Source: Fusarium oxysporum f. sp. lycopersici 4287
Lineage: Eukaryota > Ascomycota > Sordariomycetes > Hypocreales > Nectriaceae
Direction of reading: 5' to 3'
DNA: 32,246 bases
NCBI RefSeq assembly: GCF_000149955.1
Contig: NC_030987.1
Location: 5,458,685-5,490,930, forward strand
In this document: piece after piece, positions 1 to 8,353 of the stretch
Position numbering within the stretch: the stretch's first letter is position 1
How the letters are laid out: the number at the start of each line of letters is the position of its first letter
Translations under genes and position numbers: made by a program
Notes under the pieces: model-generated
The model's database searches: none
What the model saw: the letters and a program-made list of their open reading frames with translations, nothing else
Told to the model about the DNA's origin: nothing

Positions 1-293
1 TCCATGATGCCATTGTGGTCCGTGTACAGGTGACCCTCAGCGTTCTGCAACCCTTTGATGGCGTAACTCTTTGGCCTCGGCCGCTTTTGCTTGATGCAAA
101 GGCAACACACCCATCGGCGTTCCCCCTTATCGGCATGCTGGATATCGTAGCCGAACTGATATACCCATTGACGCACTTGGCCGTCTCTCTCCGTCAAGGT
201 CCAGCCTTTGTAGAGCTGAAAGAGTCGTTGATTGTCTTCTTCTGTACGTTCTGGAACGGGTGTGGTTGACTTGGTAGGATGAAGGGTGGCCAT
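1..293 (-). CDS. hAT transposase, N-terminal part (cut by window edge)
   Basis: Reading the minus strand from ATG at 293 gives 97 open codons running off the window. A BED-type zinc finger is visible: W61, C63/C64 and C66 in RRWVCCLC, then H88 and H93 in GHLYTDH. In fungal hAT elements this domain binds the element ends, and the catalytic DDE and dimerization domains lie further on, here outside the window. The ATG is the first in frame, and the upstream DNA (294-635) looks like a hAT terminal region. The visible part has no stop or frameshift, so this copy may be young. Assignment to hAT rests on the finger, its N-terminal position and the adjoining terminus; no catalytic residues can be seen. 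Confidence 0.72.
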   Translation of the reverse strand, partial: MATLHPTKSTTPVPERTEEDNQRLFQLYKGWTLTERDGQVRQWVYQFGYDIQHADKGERRWVCCLCIKQKRPRPKSYAIKGLQNAEGHLYTDHNGIM

Positions 294-635
294 TTCGGTT
301 TGGAGTAGTCAGGGCGTGAGTAATAGTAAACCCTCCTAGAATAGACTTGTTTGAACTTTGTGTACGGGTAAAACGGAGTGGAAAATTGTTGCTATTGCGT
401 TGTTATTGGCTATGGAAAGTACTTAGGGTATGCGCTATTTCACAAGGAAATCCAGGTATTTTCAAACCCCACCTAAATTTCCATTCCTTTCCACAATTTC
501 CACATGTGGAACATGTGGAAGGGGTTCCGTGGCGTGGATGTGGAAAAGCTGAAGCCTACGTGGAATGGAATGGAATGGATATGGATCCACATTATGGATC
601 CATATGTGGATTTCGTGGTATGGATTTGGACCCTG
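1..635 (-). mobile_element. hAT element, 5' end with subterminal GTGGA motifs
   Basis: Read on the minus strand, the end at 635 begins CAGGGTCCAAATCC, a typical hAT start. The next 8 bases outside (636-643, gctgtctc) would be the target-site duplication; the partner lies outside the window. Between the end and the transposase ATG, about 480-625 is packed with TCCAC/GTGGA words in both orientations, including tccacatgtgga and atggatccat palindromes. Such subterminal repeats are where hAT transposases usually bind. The far end is not in the window. Confidence 0.6.
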
Positions 636-1173
636 GCTGTCTCTCGTGTAAAAACGCTTGAGGGTTTGATGTTAGATGCGCCATTTGATCGTAATCACCT
701 GGTCTACGGGTCTCCCCCGGATGGCATGAAGATGAAGATGAGGGATCAGGAGCTTAGGAAACGACAGGTTCTTACACGGAGTCCTTACATGATATATAAT
801 ACCAAGAATGGCCATGGCACTGGATCAGTACGTAGTAGTAGTAATAGCTTCCCGGCCCGCGGACACACGGCCTTCGGCTGAGGCTACCCCATGCGCCCCA
901 TCGCCGCTCCAATGTGCATGGGGTGGCGTAGTATTTTATGTGTAAAATACATAGAGAGCCTTCTTAACTTTACAGGAGTCAAAGGATAAGAAAGCGAGAA
1001 ATACAATTTTTTCAATATCTTAATACCCCCATGATACACATTAAGTCAGAAAGAAAATGGCCCAGGACAAGACGCCACGTAAAAAATAGTACACCACAGG
1101 TATTATTTTTCCTTTTCCGCGGATGGCTTCATTATGCCAAAATGCGGTGCAAATAAAATGGTAGGGTTTTGTT
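636..1173. other. Intergenic, no gene seen
   Basis: Short open frames only, with no recognisable domain on either strand. There is GC-rich sequence around 850-925, followed by AT-rich sequence. Confidence 0.5.
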
Positions 1174-1319
1174 AGACATTACGTGTATTCGGTCCATTGA
1201 TCCAGATTGATATATTCATGTTGTGTTCTGCTGAAATCTACCCCTTAGAGGTTTTACCATTTCGGCTGTAATCTTAAAGTATCCCTGTTTGCACGTGAGG
1301 CCCCAGCACCTGTTCAACA
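1174..1319 (-). repeat. 146-bp dispersed repeat, arm 1 (inverted partner at 29983-30128)
   Basis: The reverse complement of 1174-1319 aligns end to end, without gaps, with 29983-30128. I count about 9 mismatches in 146, nearly all transitions. It contains TGGTAAAACCTCTAAGG and ATCAATGGACCGAATACACG in both copies. No reading frame or TIR explains it. It is probably a fragment of an interspersed element. Confidence 0.85.
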
Positions 1320-1867
1320 GGTTTGTATAGAGCGGCGATTATTTGTACTATGCTTTAAGCGGTAAGGGATGGTGATTGTTGTCTTTAGTTGTCTCTTGTG
1401 CGGGGTATTCTAGATTACTAACACAGTTGTTCCCTGAGGCCCTGAAGATCATGCCTGCCCTGCGACAATGTGGTCTGTCGGTTTGGCTGCAATCCAGCCC
1501 GGCCTGAGCGATTCCTAGAGGAGTTAAGGCTCCGATTGCTGGCGGAACAGATATGGTATCGTCAAGTTCTAGATTCTAACATCCAGCTAGGCCGTCAAAC
1601 GATTGGCACCTGACCGGGGCTTCTCCTCCGCTCGGCCTGTCTCGCGTTGCTACAAAGGCTGGCGGATGGCAAGCGATGAACGAGTCAGGAATGGCAGTTT
1701 TAGGGAGTTAGGCCGTCAGCCACATTCCATCTTCTGCATTTCCGCACACCATTTGCGCCCTGGTTGCATAATTTGCTTGAGCACCGTTTGCGAGGTTGGC
1801 CGGAACACAGAATCCAAATGTCACGAGCCTTGATTCTCTGATGTGTCTTATTGGATGTGCGTATGCT
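1320..1867. other. Intergenic, no gene seen
   Basis: A 76-codon frame at 1603-1833 shows no recognisable motif. The region is moderately GC-rich around 1490-1800, which may mark old coding or transposon sequence, but I cannot name it. Confidence 0.4.
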
Positions 1868-1875
1868 CTTAGCTA

Positions 1876-2214
1876 AATTGCTTCCCCGCTCTAAGTCCTA
1901 TATACATCTTCATGCCAATGTCTGACTGGAGTATTACTGCTATAACGAGAGAGAAAGCCAAGGCATTTTTAAGACTTCAATTAGTAAGATCACCAGTTTC
2001 TGTTCTATAATCTGTTAAATTAACCCTAGAGTGCGCTCAATATATATATCGCGTATCCAGTAAAAAGTGGCCGGTTTTAGGGTGGCTGATGCACCTGCGC
2101 ACTCTATTAAGTGTCATGTTGTGCACTTTATTTCATAATGCGATTTTTATAGCAGTAATACTCTAGTCAGACCCCAGTGTGAAGATGTATCTAGGACCTA
2201 AAGTGGGGAAGCAA
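1876..2214. mobile_element. Small TIR element (MITE-like, about 0.34 kb)
   Basis: The segments 1880-1945 and 2147-2212 are imperfect inverted repeats of about 66 bp. Both arms read inward as GCTTCCCC, then AAGTCCT/AGGTCCT, TACATCTTCA and GAGTATTACTGCTATA. The roughly 200-bp core is non-coding. No transposase and no convincing target duplication were found, so the superfamily is undetermined. A similar outer motif, GGAAGCAACTTATTAG, recurs near 18066. Confidence 0.65.
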
Positions 2215-2929
2215 CTTATTAGATCGGCGGCTGGGAATAGGCTCTACTTTCCTGTATCATAATATCATTCTTGTATCTTGAAAGGAGGGGGAATTAAACC
2301 AACCCCACCCTGCAGACTGATTAATGAATAAAGTCAAAAATTAATAATATTATAACATTTTGCTCCATATCTGAATACACTTACCCCATCGTATAGCTGC
2401 GTATCTAATACAACTCAACCAAGAACATGCACACATCCAATGAGACACAACAGAGAATCAGGGCTCATGACATAATTACATATAGCGTTAAGAAATACCA
2501 TAATTTCCTCCTTTTCTCCGCGTAAACGAGTCAAGACACTACTCAATAAGACTAGCTAAGGCTTAGCATGTTTCGCTAAGCTTCTTAGCGTAAACGAAAC
2601 TTTCCCCGGTTTTGACTGACCAATCTGCAAACGTGGAGGTCGACAGGCCCGCCTTGAACGATGTCAAGAATCTGGGGTTCGACTCAGGGTTCGATTTTAG
2701 TCAAAATAGTCGCATGAATCGACCACTAAATACCTACTAGCAGATGCCCCCGACTCTGATGCTATATTACAGAGAACTAGGCAGCGCAGTCTCGACGCTT
2801 GATACTTAAGAGGAGGATAATCATCGAGGCTAAGATCCTCTTTTGATGCCACAGTTGTGTCACATTGCTTTTTTTGCCCCACACTTTTATTACTTTCTTT
2901 CCAAATTTTTCGACTTGGCTCGATCGACA
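2215..2929. other. Intergenic, upstream of the seven-TM gene
   Basis: No gene is recognised. Two short hairpin-forming words occur at about 2553-2596 (GCTAAGGCTTAGC and CGCTAAGCTTCTTAGCG). The last few hundred bases should carry the promoter of the gene starting at 2930, but no element can be assigned firmly. Confidence 0.4.
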
Positions 2930-4066
2930 ATGGCCGAAGTGCCAGTGTTCTTTGAGCTGAGCTGGTCAATTCTTTGCACCATATGCTTCGCGAATGTCTT
3001 CCTCGGCGCTCTCGTATGCGGAATCACCAGCTGGACGCTCCTCGCCGCCGTCCCTATGATTTCATCCGGGGCTGGAGCTATTGCCAACGGACTGTGCTAT
3101 TACGTTTACTATGAGAAACGTGCGAAAATAACAACCGTAGTACTTTCTGTTTTTGGTGACGTCTGCTGGCTGGTTGGTCTTACTTCTTAATCGGAATTGC
3201 CTGAGCTGACAGTTTGCAGGTTCAAGAAGCCGGTCTTCTATTCTATAGTTATATCATTCTCAGCCGAGTCCTTAGCGGTCTGCGATGGAGGGTGTTCGCT
3301 TCACTATTCTGGACAGGCATAGTCGGTATTATTGTCATTCGCGTTGTTATCATCGTCTTTCGAGTGCGCTCTATCTTTGCCGATAACGATAATTTATTGC
3401 CCGCTATTAATCAGATCCATATCGCTTACTTCGGCCTTATGGCTATACTCGAATGCCTCGGCGCCTACTTCCTCGTGGTCATTTTCACCTCAGCCAAGGC
3501 TTCGTCCGCCGAGATTACACACAGTGGTGGTCTCTTCCAATACCTGGCTCGAAGCACAGAGATGCGAGTCGCGCTTCTGGCCCTACAGGGGACACTTCGC
3601 GCCATCATCCATTCCTTTACATCAGTCGATCAGAAAGCAGTTAATATTGTCACCCAGTTTGATCGTTTCCTCTATACACTCTTTTGTCTGTACTCCATGG
3701 TCTTATAGTAAGTCTTGCCCTGTTGCCTTATCTCCTTCTAGCTATAAGACTGACTTCTGTAGTATCGACCTCCTCTCCTCCAAACTCAAGTCTGGTATCA
3801 CTCAGGACTACCCATCTTCTCGAGATCCCTATGCACATCATAACACTCAGCCAACTGCCTTCACCTCGACACGGAGGGACGATTTTGCTCAAAATGGGAC
3901 CGAGCATGTCGTCGGAGTAAATGCAGGTAAAAGCAAGACAAGAAATGACTCGACGGACCTCATTATAAAGGGCGGTTCTTCGCTTAGAGATGGTTCCATC
4001 AACTTGGAAGATATGGACCATAAGTGTAATGTCATTAAGAAGACGGTCGAGTTTCGAGTGGTATAG
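2930..4066 (+). CDS. Seven-transmembrane fungal membrane protein (344 aa, 3 exons)
   Basis: Exons are 2930-3172, 3220-3707 and 3763-4066. Intron 1 (47 nt) has an unusual GTTGGT donor and a TTTGCAG acceptor. Intron 2 (55 nt) has GTAAGT, a CTGAC branch site and TGTAG. The coding sum is 1035 nt, so 344 residues plus stop, with phases agreeing. ATG 2930 is chosen over an in-frame upstream one because it follows CGACA and leads straight into the first membrane segment. Seven hydrophobic stretches can be placed: about residues 8-30, 33-58, 69-95, 108-130, 147-170, 193-208 and 230-250. A hydrophilic Ser/Thr/Asp-rich tail of about 90 residues follows. The layout resembles fungal receptor-like proteins, but I see no diagnostic motif of PTH11 (no CFEM), RTA1 or opsin (no retinal Lys context). 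Function is unknown; plasma-membrane location is inferred. Confidence 0.75.
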
Positions 4067-4420
4067 AGTATTTGTACCGTGTATATAAGATATATATCCT
4101 ATCTATTACCTTGTATTTATATTTAGATGGTTAGTGTCAAGTGAAATGATGTCTAATATCGAGTGATAGAAGAGACTTTCCCCTTGAGAGCAGCTTCCCT
4201 TACTTCCCTGAGTTTGTGTGGTAGTTTATATGCTCTCAAGACATGTTCGAAACAGACAACACTTCCGTCGCTGCTTTTGGGCTGATGTACCATCCAAGAC
4301 CCCTTTTGTGGCTAGAAATCTCTGCCCATATCCCCTGCTCTCGGCGCCTTTTGCCCCAGTGGGACGTCTCAAGCTCATCGACGTCGCGTTATAATTTTCA
4401 GTGCAATTGAATTTTCGACC
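4067..4420. other. Intergenic, 3' flank of the seven-TM gene
   Basis: AT-rich 3' flank followed by unremarkable sequence. It separates the seven-TM gene from the convergent gene fragment. No open frame of interest. Confidence 0.4.
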
Positions 4421-4831
4421 CTACAAAGAACTCATGTTCCGGCCGCAAAACTCAACGATAATCTCCGTTACACCCATCATAACCAAGCCCTCGTTCTCCG
4501 CCCCCAAGACCTGAAACCTCCACGTTGCAAAAGGACTGATCGGCGCGATGGTACTCATTGTGGACTCGCCACTTCCGTACTGATAATCATTCTCGATTTC
4601 TTGGTGAGAAAATATCCTATCTCCAGTGCAATCGGCTATGGTCTTCAATCCCGTGGCGTTGAACTGGAACTGAAGCACAACGGCATCGTGCTCAAAGACC
4701 ATGGGCTGGCCGCCGCCTGGTGGGAGAATGGTTTCCTTGCCCATGTGTTCAATTTCGGTCATGATGACTTGGCGGTTGCTGCCGTCTGGTTGGCACACTG
4801 CTCCGATGAGCCAGAGCCGTATCTGAGAGAG
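4421..4831 (-). pseudogene. 3' fragment of an unidentified gene, cut at a hAT terminus
   Basis: An open minus-strand frame runs from the hAT end at 4832 down to TAG at 4421-4423, about 136 codons, with no plausible ATG start of its own. It reads LLSQIRLWLIGAV, then PPGGGQPMVFEHDAVV, and ends SPFATWRFQVL and EFCGRN. The composition looks like real protein, with alternating beta-type segments and two late cysteines. Upstream in frame it hits a stop inside the transposon. I read it as the C-terminal part of a gene whose 5' part was separated by the transposon. The family is not recognised; the closest impression is the C-terminal region of large fungal hypothetical proteins. Confidence 0.5.
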
Positions 4832-5640
4832 CAGTGATCTTGTTGGACTGGACTAGCATTGGAGTGGATTTGGATGGACTGGATTCACAGTTTCAGAAAT
4901 TTAGACTGGACTGGATCGAGAGGTCTAGAGCCTCCTGGAGCGCCAATAAACCATTCCTAATTAGGAAAGAGGCGAGCCCAAACTCCACTCTTTATTTTAG
5001 GCACATTATTCCGCGTGGTGTTAATTGGCCTCCCCGATGCTAAACCCCGTCAAGTCCCATCGGCAAACCAAGTCAGTAATGCAGCGCGAAGGTAAGATGT
5101 CTGTTTGCCTATATAATATGCAGCAGAACGAACCCGATAACACGCCCTTTACCATTTGACCAACAAGGTAATTGACGTCCCAGAATGGCCGCACCAACAA
5201 TCACCCACTTCTTCTCTCGTTCTTCTAATAGGTCTTCAGAGTCAGACAATGTTGTTCTCGCTCCAGAATCGATCGATAATATCGGTAGTCGCGATCCGGA
5301 TGCCCTGATCCAGCCAGAGGAGTTCAAGCTTCAGGGCGAGCAATATACTCGCTGTTCTGTGATCGCAAGAGGCCCTAGATCAACAAAAAAACGCACGTCA
5401 GTGATCTGGCTCTACGGTGAGGATCTACAGTCAAAGAGAGATCGGAAACGGGTATGGTACTGCTTCCTCTGCGAGACACAGCAACAAGAACTTCCAGCAG
5501 TCTCAAATGGCAATTCTACGGCACTTGATCATCTCCACCTGAAACATCATATCGACAAGACTACTGGTAAACTCAAGTCCTTTCGAGGAGACTCGGTTAT
5601 CCAGGAAAACACAGCATTCTTCATCGCGTGATATCAGCAC
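4832..5640 (+). mobile_element. Truncated hAT element (5' end only)
   Basis: The start CAGTGATCTTGTTGGACTGG at 4832 resembles a hAT terminus. The next 90 bp carry repeated GGACTGGA, GGATTTGGA and GGATTCA words, which look like subterminal repeats. A BED-finger transposase N-terminus follows at 5185. The coding frame ends at 5629-5631, and no 3' terminus or matching 8-bp duplication of tgagagag (4824-4831) is visible. This is therefore a 5' fragment or a rearranged copy. Confidence 0.55.
5185..5631 (+). pseudogene. hAT transposase N-terminal fragment with BED finger
   Basis: ATG 5185 (context CAGAATGG) opens 148 codons. Residues 1-70 are Ser/Asp-rich. A BED zinc finger follows at about 88-122: W91, C93, C96, then H116/H118 and H121/H122 in DHLHLKHH. 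The frame stops soon after, where a complete hAT transposase would continue for several hundred residues through the catalytic core and the C-terminal dimerization domain; neither is found downstream. A domesticated short protein is possible but less likely given the adjoining transposon terminus. Confidence 0.65.
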
Positions 5641-6049
5641 TTGTATTTCCCCCGCTCCCTCTCCCTAGTAGTTGATGCGAGTCGGCCAATTATCTGTTAG
5701 GCGACTTACCAGCTAGCTAAGTTGTTATAACGTTATCCGAATTATTGATCAAATCATCTCGATTGGCTGCGTCGCATGGATTACCGATTTAGCTAGGCAT
5801 GGGTGTGATCCCGTAATAAAAGCAGGAGCTGACCTAAGCGCACAGTAAGCAGCCGTTCATGGAACAGTTGAATAACTCTGTATTTGACTAGGGTCGAGCA
5901 CGTGTCCTTGCGGCCATGGGGTACGGGGCTGTCACTAGGTTCGTGAACGAATAAAATACCAGAAGCCCGCTAGAAAGAGATTATAATCATTGATCTTTAT
6001 TGTTGAGGTCGCCTAAGGAAAGAGTCAGGAGTTCTGGATATTAAGCAAG
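5641..6049. other. Intergenic, upstream of the Zn2Cys6 pseudogene
   Basis: No open frame of note. It should include the former promoter of the transcription-factor relic that begins at 6050; no site can be assigned. Confidence 0.4.
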
Positions 6050-7728
6050 ATGGGAAATACAGACAGACCCAGCAGAGCATGCTCTTCATGTAAAAAGAGG
6101 AAAATCAGGGTACTTCAAAGCTGCCATATGTCTCTCTAGGTCAAGAAAACTAAATTGGGCTGCAGTGTGATTTAGAGATGCCAGCATGCAACAAGTGTAT
6201 AAAAGCCAGATGGACTTGCCCTGGTGTGCTATCAGAAGCAGATATCAGGTTTCGCCATCATAGTGGCGTCACACTCAAGAAACCCCAAGCCAACCTTTCA
6301 AGTAAGCAAAGCGAATTGTCCAATCCGGGCAGCGGCCGAATGAAGCGCCATGTCTCGCCCCCATTGGAGGACAGAGCCACGGCATTCTTTTTTTCTCGGT
6401 TTGTGCTCAATACTAACGGCGACCCTCAGACGAAGAGGGGCGTCTGTGAATTCCTGCCGGAGCTTCTTCAGCAGGAAAAGACTGAAGGAGTGCTTGGGAC
6501 AATTATTCCAGCTACTGGCCTGTCTACATTAGTTAATGCTGGTAAATCGCTAGAGTGGAAGTCGGAGGCGTTTGCTCTGTGCGGCAAGGCTCTTCGTCAG
6601 CTGACCGTTGATCTTGGTGATGCGGTCAAGGCCAGGTCGGATCATACCCTAGCCGCCATCATGCTAATGGGCACGTTTGAGGTAAGCGCTCTATCTGTAG
6701 GGGGCTTGCGGCAATGTCAGGGGGTTGCGTTGACAAAGGCTCGGGCAGACAATTGCATCCGCCGATGCGGACTCTATGAAGTCCTTCAGCCACCATACCA
6801 TCGCTGCAGCTCGATGTATTGAGTTGCGTAGGCCAAGTCAATTCGCAATGAGGCATCAATGCAGTTATTGTCCAAATGCGGAGAATAATTGTACGCTTTG
6901 CCATTATGTCACTACGTGTTCGGTTTATTACTCACATTTAAATAGGTCATAAAATGTCACCAACTGCAGGTGCCCCTACCATATGTTCTCAGCAGGTGGT
7001 CTAGTTGGGCCCAACCCATACAGAGCGTCGAGGATACGCCGTCAAATCGGTTCTCGGAGATCAACGAGCTCCTGGCTGCTGCCCGGGCTGAGATGAAGCA
7101 CAAGTGTATCTCAGATCCCTGTATTATAGCCGCCATGCTTCTCCTTATAGATGCAATGTTAGTGGCCTGGGCGCGAGACCTACCGGACAGCTGGGCCTTC
7201 AACTCGTACCAACACCTCGGATTAGCTGATGCCCTAGTCGCTAGTTTCTACTCCTAGTATGATATATACCCAGACTTGCGGATTGCAACATTATGTAATA
7301 GCTATAGGAGTATGCGACTTCTCGTGCGTAAGGCAATTATGTCTGCAACTCTGAGATATGATACGCCTGGGGATAGGAAAAGAGTAAGCAGGTCGGCTAA
7401 GGTTCTCGTTAATATGGCAAATAGAATATATCATAGTATACTATACCATTTAGGATTCAAGCGCATCGGAGTACACACCAAGAAAGCAGCACATGTTAAG
7501 GCACCCTTATTGCCTGGAGGCTGCTTACTCCTATGGCCGCTGTTCTTTTCGGGTATGCTAAGAATAACATCCAAAAATCAGAGAGCTTGGATCGCATCTA
7601 TATTACGGCAGATAGGCCTAGGTATAGGCATATAACTAGCTATCTCGATGGCGGAGGCATTGGAGCAGAAGGCTTTATCCTTTTCTGATAAAGATACGTG
7701 GTTAATTAGCGAGTTTAATCCGTATTAA
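6050..7728 (+). pseudogene. Zn2Cys6 transcription factor, decayed
   Basis: ATG 6050 begins exon 1 (6050-6109), an intron follows at 6110-6165 (56 nt, CTAAAT branch, CTGCAG acceptor), and coding resumes at 6166. The splice joins a complete Zn2Cys6 binuclear cluster: CSSCKKRKIR, then CDLEMPACNKC and ending WTC, six cysteines with normal spacing. The cluster binds DNA, usually CGG-containing sites. The middle (about 6680-6970) is scrambled. From 6970 the fungal transcription-factor domain is readable: SEINELLAAARAEMKHKC, DAMLVAWARDLPDSWAFNS, YDIYPDLRIATL, then LLPGGCLLLWPLFF and IGLGIGI. Two in-frame stops break it, TAG 7255-7257 and TAA 7633-7635. The frame then continues LAISMAEALEQKA to TAA at 7726-7728. 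The stops fit CAG/CAA to TAG/TAA changes. The target pathway cannot be inferred. Confidence 0.82.
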
Positions 7729-8351
7729 AGACGGACTGGCAACATTATGACATACATAATCAGGGTCGCCATTAGTAATATTTTGCCATATTAATAGAGT
7801 CTCAGAGCCCTTCTCTGCTACTGCCTTCTCTTACTTATTCTGCAAGATACTATTTACTTTTATTCCTTTTATAATAGGTAATGATTTAAATACATAGGAG
7901 AATCAATCAATAAAGGATTATATTGACAGAGGAGGGTCATAGAAAAATAACATCTGTCCTTAGGAAATCATAGAAGAAATATAATCTAATAATCTAGCGT
8001 TTGATGAGAAGTTGAGGAAGTTCATTGGGAGAGTGGTCCCGTGAGGATGGCTATTTAACTTCTAGGGACATGTGGTGGTCTAGATTATTGGTACCATGCT
8101 GCTGGAAACCGCGTTCTAGAGGTCTTAAAGCAGTAAAAGTAAACTTCTACTCTGGTTTTCGGCCTCTTTTGTTCTTGATGTTGGACTGGTATGAATTACC
8201 TTGGGTGTTGGTCTCTTCAGTACCATCAGCATCCCAGATAAATATAGCAGAGCATGGGTTTATCTTTTTCTTAAAGTTCTAAATTCGTCCTAATCGGAGT
8301 AATTTGCCTTTTTTGATCACTGTAACTAGCTCTTCTGCCATAAGGCGCATA
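7729..8351. other. AT-rich spacer, possible old element
   Basis: Strongly AT-rich between 7730 and 8000. An 85-codon plus-strand frame at 8025-8282 and its minus-strand counterpart show no recognised domain. Probably decayed repeat DNA. Confidence 0.35.
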
Positions 8352-8353
8352 TA

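Noticed and set aside
15..269. Plus-strand 84-codon frame at the window start
   Set aside because: It is the shadow of the minus-strand BED-finger transposase, which has recognisable residues.
2553..2596. Hairpin words resembling a Helitron 3' end
   Set aside because: No CTRR end, TC start or Rep/helicase sequence nearby.
2697..3087. Minus-strand frames over the start of the seven-TM gene
   Set aside because: No motif, and they overlap exon 1, which is supported by consistent splicing and membrane segments.
3708..3741. Alternative 34-nt intron 2 in the seven-TM gene
   Set aside because: In frame, but too short and without a branch site; the acceptor at 3761-3762 gives a 55-nt intron with CTGAC.
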